In this document: piece after piece, positions 1-8,021 of the stretch
Position numbering within the stretch: the first letter of the stretch is position 1
How the letters are laid out: every line of letters starts with the position of its first letter
Assembly (NCBI GenBank): GCA_028866355.1
Contig: JAGWIH010000061.1
Coordinates: 1-9,971 of the forward strand
Source: Alphaproteobacteria bacterium
GTDB lineage: Bacteria > Pseudomonadota > Alphaproteobacteria > ATCC43930 > CGMCC-115725
Direction of reading: 5' to 3'
Length of the DNA stretch: 9,971 nucleotides
Position numbers and translations under genes: made by a program
Notes under the pieces: model-generated
Seen by the model: only the letters and a program-made list of their open reading frames with translations
What the model was told of the DNA's origin: nothing
The model's database searches: none

Positions 1-887
1 CTCGAGCCGACCACGGCGAACTTCCCGTAATCGAGGAAGAACAGGAAGGGCGAGGGGTTCAGGCGCCGCAGCGCCCGGTAGAGCGCGAAGGGCGGCAGCT
101 TGAACGGCACGCTGATGCGCATCGACGGCACGACTTGGAAGATTTCGCCGGCGCGGATGTATTCCTTGGCGGTCGCCACCATGCGCATGCATTCGTCGCG
201 CGTCATGTTGGCGGTCGGCGCCGGCAGCTCTTCGACGGTTCCGACCGATTCTTGCCGGTGCGGCAAGCTGCGCTCGAAATCCGCCAGCACTTCGGCGATG
301 CGCTCGCCCGCGGCGCGGTAGGCCTGCTCGGCATTGACGGCGGCGTCGGGCCACACCGGCGTCACGACGCTGACGCGGTCGGCGATGGTATCGAAGATGC
401 AAATGATCGTCGGCCGCACGAAGATCCCGTCGGGAATCCCGAGCGTGTCCGGATTGCTGTCGGGAATTTTCTCGACCAAGCCGACGGTGCCGTAACCGAG
501 ATAGCCGAAGAGGCCGGCGGCCATCGGCGGCAGGTCTTTCGGCGTCGCGACGCGGCATTCCTTGATTAAGGCGCGCAACGAAGCCAGCGCGCCCTGGTTC
601 TGCGGCTCGAAGCGATCGGGTGCGGAGCGCGCGTGACGGTTGATCTCGGCGCGATCGCCGAAGCAGCGCCAGACAAGGTCGGGCTTGAGGCCGATGAAGG
701 AATAGCGGCCGCGCGCCGCGCCGCCTTCGACGCTCTCGAACAGGAAGCTCAGCGGCTTGCCGTCGGCGAGCTTGAGCATCGCCGAGACCGGCGTCTCGAG
801 GTCGCTGACCAGCGACGTCCACACCAGCGCCGGCTTGCCGGCGGCGTGCGCCGCGGCGAACTCCTTGAATTCGGGCGACAGCTGCAT
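1..887 (-). CDS. trpE: Anthranilate synthase component I (TrpE), C-terminal part cut by the window edge
   Basis: TrpE converts chorismate to anthranilate, using ammonia delivered by the TrpG glutamine amidotransferase, the first committed step of tryptophan synthesis in the cytoplasm. The reverse-strand frame is open from ATG at 887 to base 1, giving 295 residues of a protein usually near 500. The N-terminal domain shows FES at residues 50-52, which matches the tryptophan-binding LLES region, then RYSFIG at 61-66. LFGYLGYG lies at 126-133. The chorismate-binding domain starts near residue 230 with AKEYIRAGEIFQVVPS at 240-255 and NPSP at 277-280. The frame ends just before the expected catalytic core. 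The start lies 4 bases past the ppiD stop and has no clear Shine-Dalgarno site, so translation is probably coupled to ppiD. The retained Glu and Ser suggest normal tryptophan feedback inhibition. PabB is the main alternative, but the LLES-like motif and the synteny favour TrpE. Confidence 0.93.
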   Translation of the reverse strand, partial: MQLSPEFKEFAAAHAAGKPALVWTSLVSDLETPVSAMLKLADGKPLSFLFESVEGGAARGRYSFIGLKPDLVWRCFGDRAEINRHARSAPDRFEPQNQGALASLRALIKECRVATPKDLPPMAAGLFGYLGYGTVGLVEKIPDSNPDTLGIPDGIFVRPTIICIFDTIADRVSVVTPVWPDAAVNAEQAYRAAGERIAEVLADFERSLPHRQESVGTVEELPAPTANMTRDECMRMVATAKEYIRAGEIFQVVPSMRISVPFKLPPFALYRALRRLNPSPFLFFLDYGKFAVVGS

Positions 888-891
888 GGCG

Positions 892-2772
892 CTACAGCGC
901 GCGCTGCAGATTGGTCTGGTTGATCTCGACCGGATAGCGCGCGCGCAGCGCCTGCGAGAACGCGCCGAGAAACTCGCTCTGCATTTGCTGCGCCAGCTGA
1001 TGCGACAGCGCGTCGACGTCCGCCTTGTCCGTCGCCGGATTGGCCTTCTGAATGGCCGTGAGCTGCGCGACGACAAAGCCGTCGCCACCGCCCGCGAACG
1101 TCGCGGTGTTGGCCTTCAGGCTGAAAAGCGAGGCGATCAGCCCCGGTGGCACCTTATTATTAGTGCCCGAACGCATCACCGGACCGGTGCTGCTGACCAC
1201 GAGCTTGCGCTTGGCGGCCACGGCTTTGAGCGACTGCCCGGCGTTGACCTCGTCGACGATCTGCTTGGCGAGCGTGGCGAGCGCGTCGCTGCGCTGCTGC
1301 GCCTGCCAGAGCGTCGCGACCTGGTTGCGCACCTTGTCGAGCGGCGGCACGCCCGACGGCGTCGTCTGGTCGACATGGACAATGAAATAGCCGTCATCGC
1401 CGAGATCGTCGAGCTCGCTGCTCTGGCCGGGCGCGGTCGAGAAGGCGGCTTGCAGTATCTTGACTTTCTGTGGCGGCAGGGACGCCGCCTTGCCGTCCGC
1501 GAGGTTGCCTTGGGCATCGGCGCCGGTGATCGTCGTCGTTTTCATGCCGAACTGCTTCGCCACCGTTGCGAACGCGCCGCCGCCGGCGAGCGCATCGTCG
1601 ATGTGGTTGGCAAGCTTCGCGATCTGGTCGCCGGCCATGTCGCGCGCCACTTCCTGGCGCAACTTGGTCTTCACTTGGTCGAAGCTCTGCGTCTGCTCGG
1701 GCTTGATCGCGTTGACGCGCACGATGTGCCAGCCGAATGAATCCTGAATCGGCTGCGTCACGGCGCCCTGCTTGGCGGTGAAGGTCGCATCGGCCAGCGC
1801 CTGCGGCAGATCCTGGCGGCGCATCCAGCCGAGATCGAGGGTGCTGGCATCTTCGCCGGCGACCGCCTTGGCGACGGCGGCGAACGGCTTGCCGGCGGCG
1901 AGCTGCGCCTCGGCGGTGTCCGCCTTCGCTTTGTCCGGCAGCAGCATCTGTTGGAGCTGCCGCGTCTCCGGCGTGTGAAACTCATCGAGCCGCGATTGAT
2001 ACGCGTCCTTCAGCTTGTCGTCGGGGACGTTGATGCCGGCGGCGACATCGTTGATGGTCAGCGTCGCCAGAGTGAAGTTGCGGCGCTCGGGCGTACGGAA
2101 CGCGTTGGGATGCTCCTTATAATAGGCCGCGATGTCCTGCTCCGACGGTTTCGGCGGCGCCGGCGCCGCCGACGGTGGCAGCACGACGATATCGGCGACG
2201 CGACGTTCGGCTTCGGCGCGATAGATCGCGTCGGTGAGTTCCGTCGGCGGCCGGACGCCTTCGGTCAGTGAAATCGTCAACTCGTCGCGTTCGAGATCGG
2301 AACGCAGCAGCTGTTCATATTGCGCGTCGTTCAGCCGGTTGGCCGCCAGGATCTGGTTATAGACGTTGCGGTCGAATTGGCCGTTGGAGCCCCGGAACGC
2401 CGGATTGCCGACGATCGCTTTGCGCACCGCATCGTTGCCGACGCGGATATTGAGCCGGTCGGTTTCGTCCGCCAGCACCGCGGATTCGATCAGCCGGTTG
2501 AGCGCTGCATCGACGATACCGAGCTGCTTCGCCTGCTCCATGGTGATACTGGCGCCGCCGTTCGAGCGGCGCAGGCGATCGATGTCGGTCTGAACCGATT
2601 GCTGTAATTGCGCCGCCTGGATCTGCTCGCCGGCCACGGTCGCGACCGAGGTGTCGACGCTGCGGTTGCGGAAGATGTCGCCGATGCCCCAGATGCCAAA
2701 GGTGACGATCAGTACGCCGAACAGGATCTTGACGACGAGGGATGTGGCTTTGGAGCGGATGGCTTGCAGCAT
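892..2772 (-). CDS. ppiD: PpiD-like membrane-anchored periplasmic folding factor (SurA N-terminal plus parvulin domain)
   Basis: The product is 626 residues, the usual length for PpiD. It begins with a short cytoplasmic stretch and one membrane anchor at about residues 12-34, so the bulk should lie in the periplasm. A SurA_N-type chaperone region covers about 40-180. A parvulin rotamase domain lies at about 265-357, with DLGWM at 313-317 and FGWHIVRV at 346-353. A C-terminal region resembling a second degenerate rotamase repeat follows. PpiD binds newly exported proteins near the Sec translocon. In the parvulin domain the first His of active parvulins (RHIL type) is replaced by Gln in RQLQQMLL (271-278), while the second His (349) is kept, so isomerase activity may be weak or absent. 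I chose ATG at 2772. An in-frame TTG at 2832 would add 20 Pro/Ala-rich residues, but it lies upstream of the predicted promoter and breaks the usual MLQ-anchor start. It is cotranscribed with trpE. Confidence 0.92.
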   Translation of the reverse strand: MLQAIRSKATSLVVKILFGVLIVTFGIWGIGDIFRNRSVDTSVATVAGEQIQAAQLQQSVQTDIDRLRRSNGGASITMEQAKQLGIVDAALNRLIESAVLADETDRLNIRVGNDAVRKAIVGNPAFRGSNGQFDRNVYNQILAANRLNDAQYEQLLRSDLERDELTISLTEGVRPPTELTDAIYRAEAERRVADIVVLPPSAAPAPPKPSEQDIAAYYKEHPNAFRTPERRNFTLATLTINDVAAGINVPDDKLKDAYQSRLDEFHTPETRQLQQMLLPDKAKADTAEAQLAAGKPFAAVAKAVAGEDASTLDLGWMRRQDLPQALADATFTAKQGAVTQPIQDSFGWHIVRVNAIKPEQTQSFDQVKTKLRQEVARDMAGDQIAKLANHIDDALAGGGAFATVAKQFGMKTTTITGADAQGNLADGKAASLPPQKVKILQAAFSTAPGQSSELDDLGDDGYFIVHVDQTTPSGVPPLDKVRNQVATLWQAQQRSDALATLAKQIVDEVNAGQSLKAVAAKRKLVVSSTGPVMRSGTNNKVPPGLIASLFSLKANTATFAGGGDGFVVAQLTAIQKANPATDKADVDALSHQLAQQMQSEFLGAFSQALRARYPVEINQTNLQRAL

Positions 2773-2796
2773 GGTGGGGCCCGGAATGGCGCGCGG

Positions 2797-2825
2797 ATGA
2801 TAGGGGCGGGCGGGTGGCGCCGCAA
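2797..2825 (-). promoter_or_regulatory. Predicted sigma-70-type promoter for ppiD-trpE
   Basis: On the minus strand a -35 box TTGCGG (2820-2825) is followed after exactly 17 bases by a -10 box TATCAT (2797-2802), which matches TATAAT in 5 of 6 positions. Transcription would begin near 2789-2790, giving a leader of about 17 bases before the ppiD ATG at 2772. It lies in the 107-base gap divergent from tpiA. This is a consensus match only, with no experimental support. Confidence 0.55.
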
Positions 2826-2879
2826 CGCCCAAAGCGCCGCGCTCTGGCGGGCGTTTGACGCCTATGGTAGAGCGGCCTG

Positions 2880-3623
2880 ATGCGGAAGCTGGTGGCCGGC
2901 AACTGGAAGATGAACGGCCTCATGGCCGACGGCGTCGCCCGCGCGCGCGATCTTGCCGCCCGCGCCAAGGCGAAGCCGCTCGCTTGCGAGATCGTGCTCT
3001 GTCCGCCGGCGACGCTGCTGGTGCCGGTTGCGCAAGCCATTGCCGGTTCGGGCCTCGGGCTCGGCGGTCAGGATTGTCACACCGCAGCGGCCGGTCCCCA
3101 TACCGGCGACATCGGTGCGCCGATGCTCAAGGACGCCGGGTGCTCTTACGTCATCCTCGGCCATTCGGAGCGCCGTCAGGATCATAAGGAGAGCGATGCG
3201 ATCGTGCGCGCCAAGGCGGTGGCGGCGGTTGCCGCCGGTCTGTGCGCCATCGTCTGTGTCGGCGAGACGGCGGCCGAACGCGCCAGCGGTCGCACCGAAG
3301 CGACCGTCGTGCGCGAGCTGCAAAATTCGCTACCGCCAAAGTTGAGCGCCGCCGCGCTGGTCGTGGCCTACGAGCCGGTCTGGGCGATCGGTAGCGGCCG
3401 CACGCCGACGGCGCAGGACGTCGGCTCGGTGCACGCGCGCATTCGCGAGACGCTGCGCGATCTCGCCGCCGACGCGGCGGCGGTGCGCATCCTCTACGGC
3501 GGCTCGGTGAAGCCGGCGAACGCTCGTGACCTGGCGGCCGTCGCCAACGTCGACGGATTTCTAGTGGGGGGCGCCAGTTTGAATGGCGACGAGTTCTGGT
3601 CGATCGCTGCCGCCTGCGGCTGA
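2880..3623 (+). CDS. tpiA: Triosephosphate isomerase
   Basis: TpiA interconverts dihydroxyacetone phosphate and glyceraldehyde 3-phosphate in central carbon metabolism in the cytoplasm. The 247-residue protein is a normal full-length TIM barrel. The N-terminal GNWKMNG carries Asn8 and Lys10 of the active site. His95 sits in ILGHSERR (92-99), and the catalytic base Glu165 lies in AYEPVWAIG (163-171), followed by the phosphate-closing loop 6. YGGSVKP at 206-212 is the C-terminal phosphate-binding segment. All catalytic residues are present, so the enzyme should be active. The ATG start directly yields the conserved MRKLVAGNWKMNG beginning. No strong ribosome-binding site precedes it; only a weak GAGCGG at 2870-2875 is seen. 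It is divergent from ppiD. In many alphaproteobacteria secG follows tpiA closely, but here no secG is found and an ABC transporter follows instead. Confidence 0.98.
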   Translation: MRKLVAGNWKMNGLMADGVARARDLAARAKAKPLACEIVLCPPATLLVPVAQAIAGSGLGLGGQDCHTAAAGPHTGDIGAPMLKDAGCSYVILGHSERRQDHKESDAIVRAKAVAAVAAGLCAIVCVGETAAERASGRTEATVVRELQNSLPPKLSAAALVVAYEPVWAIGSGRTPTAQDVGSVHARIRETLRDLAADAAAVRILYGGSVKPANARDLAAVANVDGFLVGGASLNGDEFWSIAAACG

Positions 3624-3635
3624 AAATCTGACACG

Positions 3636-3647
3636 GTGGTATACCAC
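3636..3647. repeat. Perfect 12-base palindrome GTGGTATACCAC
   Basis: The palindrome is an exact inverted repeat with no central spacer and lies 12 bases past the tpiA stop codon. It is not followed by a T run, so it does not look like an intrinsic terminator. Perfect even-length palindromes of this kind are often operators for dimeric regulators such as GntR-type proteins, but no regulator gene lies nearby and only one copy is seen in the window. Function unknown. Confidence 0.35.
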
Positions 3648-3825
3648 GAGCCCGATCGCGCGCCGTCCCACGGCCTTACACCTTATTCATGTAACGCGCT
3701 TGCAACGGGCGATCCGCCACGAACCAAAAGGCTTTGAAAGGCCTTGAAGCTTCGGCGCGCTTTGCGGATGATGCGGGCAACCAAGAACAAGGCATTTTCG
3801 CGGACGGGGGAGGTCAAACGACGGC

Positions 3826-3850
3826 GGCGAGCGACACTCGCCTTTTCCTT
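3826..3850 (+). terminator. Possible intrinsic terminator or leader attenuator hairpin
   Basis: GGCGAG (3826-3831) pairs perfectly with CTCGCC (3837-3842) around a 5-base loop, followed by TTTTCCTT. The 6-base GC-rich stem with a T-rich tail fits a modest Rho-independent terminator reading rightward. It lies about 200 bases after tpiA and 107 bases before the binding-protein start. It could end tpiA transcripts, or act inside the leader of the transporter mRNA if the promoter is upstream. Confidence 0.45.
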
Positions 3851-3947
3851 CATCCTCATCGAATTTTGGTGACCGGCTGTGTTTGGCGGCCCGTCGCCCG
3901 ACAGCGTGGCAGTTCGAAAAAGCAACCGCAAACAATCACAGACAACA

Positions 3948-3952
3948 GGGAG
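3948..3952 (+). promoter_or_regulatory. Ribosome-binding site that sets the binding-protein start
   Basis: GGGAG at 3948-3952 lies 4 bases before ATG 3957 and 7 bases before the adjacent in-frame ATG 3960. This rules against a farther upstream in-frame start at 3879, which would put 26 extra polar residues ahead of the signal peptide. Spacing slightly favours 3960; the difference is one Met. Confidence 0.7.
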
Positions 3953-3956
3953 TGAA

Positions 3957-5222
3957 ATGATGACTGAGTCGAAGCCGTCCACCATCGGTCGCCGTACGAT
4001 CATCAAGGCGACCGCCGCCGCAGGTCTGGCGCAGGTCGCCGCACCCTTCGTCATTTCGGCGCGCGCCGCCGACAACGTCAAGATCGGGCTCGACGATACG
4101 TTCACCGGCACCTATGCCGAGAACGGTCTCAACGAAAAAATGGGCGCCGAGCTCGCGGTCGACGAGATCAACAAGAAGGGCGGCATTCTCGGTCGCAAGG
4201 TCGAGATGATCTCCGAGGATTCGACCAGCGCCGACACCGGCGTTGCGGTGCAGAAGGCGCACAAACTGCTCGATCGCGACAAGGTCGACTTCCTGCTCGG
4301 CAACGTGAACTCGGCGATGGCGATCGCTATCGGCGACGTCGCCGGCCAGGCTGGCAAACTGCTGATCGTCACCGGCGGCCACACCGATTCCGTTACCGGG
4401 ACGGATTGCCACTGGAACGTCTTCCGTGTGTGCAACACGACGCGCATGGAGACCAATTCGGTCTCCGCGACGCTGTTCAAGAAATACGGCAAGAAGTTCT
4501 ACTTCATTACGCCCGACTACGCCTTCGGCCACACGCTGCAGCAAGGCTTCGAGGCGGCTCTGAAAGAGGTCAATGGTACCGAGGTTGGCGCGTCCATCAC
4601 GCCGCTCGGCACCACCGACTTCTCGTCCTACCTGATCAAGGCGCAGGCGGCGAAGCCGGACGTCATCATCTTCCTCACCGCCGGCCAGGACGCGGTCAAC
4701 TCGCTGAAACAGGCCGTGCAGTTCGGCCTCAACAAGAAGTTCGGCATTGCCGGCGCGCAGCAGGAGCTCGAAGTGCTCAACGGCCTGCCGCCTGAAGCAC
4801 GTATCGGCACCTGGGTGTTCGAATGGTACTGGAAGCAGCCGGGTGTGCCCTACGTGAAGGAGTTCGTCGCGGCGATCCGCAAGCGCAACAACGGCAAGGT
4901 GCCGACGGCGCGTCACTGGTTCGGTTATGCCTCGGCGTGGACCTGCGCGTTGGCGGCCAACCATACCAAGTCGCTCGACACCATGAAGATGGCGAAGTTC
5001 CTCCAGAACTTCAAACTGCCGCCTGAAGTCGCCCTCATGCCGAACAATCCGTTCTATCGCGAGGGCGACAATCAGCTGATGCCGACGCTCTATGTCGGTC
5101 ACGCGGTCGAGAAGGGCAAGGACGATCCGGAAGATCTCTTCGTGGTCGATCAGGAGGTCAAGGGCGTCGATGCCGCGCTGCCGGTGGCCGAGACCGGCTG
5201 CAAGATGAAGTGGCCGGCCTAA
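3957..5222 (+). CDS. Branched-chain amino acid-type ABC transporter substrate-binding protein (LivK-like)
   Basis: This is the periplasmic solute-binding protein of the importer encoded just downstream, of the Peripla_BP_6 / leucine-binding family. It has 421 residues, somewhat longer than E. coli LivK. The N-terminus has a twin-arginine-like signal: GRRTIIK at residues 11-17, a hydrophobic Ala-rich stretch to about 34, and a likely cleavage after ARA (35-37). The mature part begins with NVKIG and has the family's first-lobe hallmarks: GAELAVDEINKKGGILGRKVE, which is the helix and strand after the first ligand loop. The second lobe includes the strand KFYFITPDYAFGHTL and the segment KPDVIIFLTAG. 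Two Cys in the DCHWNVFRVC segment could form a disulfide. The ligand cannot be read from the sequence; members of this family bind branched-chain or other amino acids, amides, urea or aromatic acids. A strong terminator follows directly, so this gene may be expressed at a higher level than the membrane genes. Confidence 0.9.
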   Translation: MMTESKPSTIGRRTIIKATAAAGLAQVAAPFVISARAADNVKIGLDDTFTGTYAENGLNEKMGAELAVDEINKKGGILGRKVEMISEDSTSADTGVAVQKAHKLLDRDKVDFLLGNVNSAMAIAIGDVAGQAGKLLIVTGGHTDSVTGTDCHWNVFRVCNTTRMETNSVSATLFKKYGKKFYFITPDYAFGHTLQQGFEAALKEVNGTEVGASITPLGTTDFSSYLIKAQAAKPDVIIFLTAGQDAVNSLKQAVQFGLNKKFGIAGAQQELEVLNGLPPEARIGTWVFEWYWKQPGVPYVKEFVAAIRKRNNGKVPTARHWFGYASAWTCALAANHTKSLDTMKMAKFLQNFKLPPEVALMPNNPFYREGDNQLMPTLYVGHAVEKGKDDPEDLFVVDQEVKGVDAALPVAETGCKMKWPA

Positions 5223-5236
5223 ACAAGCGAGAGGAG

Positions 5237-5269
5237 CGGGCGCCGTACGGATCGCGGCGCCCGTTTTTT
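5237..5269 (+). terminator. Strong Rho-independent terminator after the binding-protein gene
   Basis: CGGGCGCCG (5237-5245) pairs over all 9 bases with CGGCGCCCG (5255-5263) around a 9-base loop, followed by six T (5264-5269). It begins 15 bases after the binding-protein stop. It separates that gene from the permease genes, so it should either stop transcription or reduce read-through and protect the 3' end of an abundant single-gene mRNA. Confidence 0.9.
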
Positions 5270-5316
5270 CGCAGAATCAACGGAGACTTTGTTGTTGCGT
5301 CGGACAGTTTGGTTTG

Positions 5317-5342
5317 GGCCCGTGCGTGAGTGCGTGCGGGCC
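5317..5342 (+). repeat. Stem-loop with GTGCGT repeats ahead of the first permease gene
   Basis: GGCCCG (5317-5322) can pair with CGGGCC (5337-5342) across a 14-base loop that consists of repeated TGCGTG units. No T run follows, so it is not a typical terminator. It lies 57 bases ahead of the permease ATG, next to the AT-rich stretch TTTATATT, and could be part of a leader or regulator site. Function unknown. Confidence 0.3.
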
Positions 5343-5398
5343 GCATTTATATTGAGAATCAGGCGTGATGGTGGTACGGCCGGAGTCCGCCGCGTCCC

Positions 5399-6265
5399 AT
5401 GACCGAACTCATCCTCTATAACGTCTTTAACGGCCTGATCATCGGCGCGTTCTACGCGTTGATGGCGCTCGGATTGTCGCTAATCCTCAATCTTTCCGGC
5501 GTCATCAACTTCGCCCATGGCGGGTTCCTCGCGCTCGGCGCGTACTTTGCCTACATGCTGCTGCCTTATGTCGGCTTTTGGGGCGCGTTGCTGATCTCGC
5601 CGTTTCTCACCGCCGCCTTCGGCTTGGTGATTGAGCGCTTGATGATCCGGCCTCTCTACGGGCGCGATCCGCTTTACAGCTTGCTGCTCACGTTCGGCCT
5701 CGCCTTTATTTTCGAAGATGGCATGCGGTTCGTTTGGGGCCCGTCAACCTTGCCGTTTTCGGTTCCAGGCTGGCTGCAGGGTCAGCTCAGCACCGAATTC
5801 TTCTTCCTCACCGGCTATCGCGTGTTCATGGTGATTCTTGCAACGGTCGCGGTGACCGCCCTGTTTCTGATCCTCACCTACACTCGCATTGGCATGCGTA
5901 TTCGCGCCGGCACTCTCGATCTCGAGACCGTCTCGGTGCTGGGCGTCAATGTGCGCATCCTGCGCACCGTCAATTTCGGCCTCGGCATCTTTCTGGCGGG
6001 TCTTGGCGGCGTGCTCGCCGCCGGCATGCTCGGCCTCCAGCCGACGATCGGCGACGATCTCATCATGCCCAGCTTCGTCGCCATCATCATCGGTGGCCTC
6101 GGCAGCTTGCCGGGCACGCTTCTTGGCGGGTTGCTGATCGGCGTTGCCTCGGGCGTTACCAGCGTGTTCTTTCCGGACGCGAGCGAGGCGGTGATCTACG
6201 TCATGATGGGTCTGGTGCTGCTGGTGCGGCCGCGCGGCCTGCTCGGTGAGGAGGGCCGCTTCTGA
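5399..6265 (+). CDS. livH: Branched-chain amino acid-type ABC transporter permease (LivH family)
   Basis: This inner-membrane subunit forms the translocation channel together with the next gene's product. The 288 residues are the usual LivH length and are almost entirely hydrophobic, with about eight membrane segments. The family motif NFAHGG lies at 37-42 in the second segment. The C-terminal cytoplasmic coupling region with GGLGSLPG at 232-239 contacts the ATPases, and the protein ends with the typical VRPRGLLG. The start ATG has a GGAG at 5382-5385, spaced 13 bases away, which is longer than ideal; no better in-frame start is visible upstream. The stop codon shares one base with the start of the next gene. 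A separate promoter is expected in the 176 bases after the terminator, but I could not identify one with confidence. Confidence 0.95.
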   Translation: MTELILYNVFNGLIIGAFYALMALGLSLILNLSGVINFAHGGFLALGAYFAYMLLPYVGFWGALLISPFLTAAFGLVIERLMIRPLYGRDPLYSLLLTFGLAFIFEDGMRFVWGPSTLPFSVPGWLQGQLSTEFFFLTGYRVFMVILATVAVTALFLILTYTRIGMRIRAGTLDLETVSVLGVNVRILRTVNFGLGIFLAGLGGVLAAGMLGLQPTIGDDLIMPSFVAIIIGGLGSLPGTLLGGLLIGVASGVTSVFFPDASEAVIYVMMGLVLLVRPRGLLGEEGRF

Positions 6266-7271
6266 TGGCCCGTCTCGACAAGCCGGCGGAGGCCGCGCGT
6301 AGCGCGCCGAGCATTCCGGGGACGAGCTTTCGTGTCGACAGACGCGCGATCGACGTCATCGTCTGGGTGCTGTTGCTGACGATGCCTGTCTGGTTGAACT
6401 GGATCGGCGGTTACACCCAGCTCGGCAGCCGCGTGCTGATCCTGGCCCTGGCTGCGATGTCGCTGAATTTCCTGCTCGGCTATACCGGCGTGCTGTCGTT
6501 CGGCCATGCCGCCTATTTTGGTCTCGGTGGCTATGGTGTCGGCCTAACGCTCAAATACCTGCTGCCGAATACGTTGGTTGGCATGGCGGTGGGCATCGCC
6601 ACCGCCGTCGTTGCGGCCGCGATCCTCGGTTTGCTGATCGTGCGGTTGCGCGGCATTTATTTCGCAATGGTGACGATTGCCTTCGGTCAGGTGTTCTATT
6701 TCATCGCCTATCGCTGGAATAACGTCACCGGCGGTGACGACGGCCTTTCCGGCTGGAACCGCCTGCCGATCAATCTGGGGTTTACCAAGATAGACATCCT
6801 GAACAATGACTTGGCGTTCTATTACACGGTGCTGTTCTGTTTCGCCGTGTCGGTCGGCATCATGGCGCTGCTGCTGCGCTCGCCGTTCGGTCGCACGCTG
6901 CTGGCGATCCGTGAGAACGAGCGCCGCGCGCGCTTCCTCGGTATTCCGGTGGACCGCCACATCTGGCTGTCGTGGCTGATCTCCTGCAGCTTCTGCAGCC
7001 TCGCCGGCACGCTCTATGCGCTGCTCAACAACTTCGCCGATCCGCACGATTTGCGCTGGGACCAGTCGGGTGAGTTCGTCATCATGGCGGTGCTCGGCGG
7101 CATGCGCAGTTTCTGGGGCCCCTTGATCGGCTCTGCGATTTTCGTCGTGTTGCAGGACTACATCTCGAGCCGCACCGACAACTGGGAGTCGTTCATCGGG
7201 CTATTCTTCGTGCTGATCGTGCTGTTCTTTCCGCGCGGCGTGCTCGGCATGATTCGGCGGAAGACGACGCA

Positions 7272-7275
<4 letters not shown>
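6265..7275 (+). CDS. livM: Branched-chain amino acid-type ABC transporter permease (LivM family)
   Basis: This second channel subunit pairs with the LivH-type protein. It has 336 residues. A hydrophilic N-terminal tail of about 28 residues precedes the first membrane segment, followed by further hydrophobic segments. GYTGVLSFGHAAYFGLGGY (72-90) is the LivM form of the family motif. A coupling-helix region contains RENERRARFLGIPV, and GGMRSFWGP at 278-286 matches the conserved C-terminal loop. A good ribosome-binding site, GAGGAGGG at 6248-6255, sits 9 bases upstream inside the previous gene. The start overlaps the livH stop by one base (TGATG) and the end overlaps livG by 4 bases, which indicates translational coupling in one operon. 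Confidence 0.95.

Positions 7276-8017
<742 letters not shown>

Positions 8018-8021
<4 letters not shown>

Larger units (their letters stand above)
3624..3956 (+). other. 333-base intergenic region between tpiA and the liv-type operon
   Basis: No convincing gene is seen in this stretch on either strand; the open frames crossing it have no family resemblance and run antisense into the binding-protein gene or in from its upstream side. It holds a 12-base perfect palindrome just after tpiA, a hairpin followed by a T-rich run, and the binding-protein ribosome-binding site, each listed separately. A weak sigma-70-like pair is possible: TTGAAG at 3744-3749, a 17-base spacer, and GATGAT at 3767-3772, with 4 of 6 matches for each box. 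If real, the liv-type binding-protein transcript would have a leader of roughly 180 bases that includes the hairpin. The promoter is a guess. Confidence 0.5.

Noticed and set aside
757..1740. A 327-codon plus-strand open frame opposite ppiD
   Set aside because: The sequence is low in recognisable structure and Arg/Leu-rich, and it is antisense to a convincing ppiD and the trpE start.
2773..2832. N-terminal extension of ppiD to a TTG start at 2832
   Set aside because: It adds a Pro/Ala-rich stretch before the membrane anchor and lies upstream of the predicted -35 box; the ATG at 2772 gives the normal PpiD N-terminus.
3746..3753. Short palindromes GAAGCTTC and the adjacent AAGGCCTT (3738-3745)
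   Set aside because: Eight-base palindromes are frequent by chance; there is no T run and no repeated copy.
3683..4111. A 142-codon minus-strand open frame covering the gap upstream of the binding-protein gene
   Set aside because: It overlaps the binding-protein coding start antisense, resembles no family I know, and has no convincing ribosome-binding site.
3936..5102. A 388-codon minus-strand open frame opposite the binding-protein gene
   Set aside because: It shows shadow composition with no family resemblance, and the plus-strand gene has a signal peptide, ribosome-binding site and terminator.
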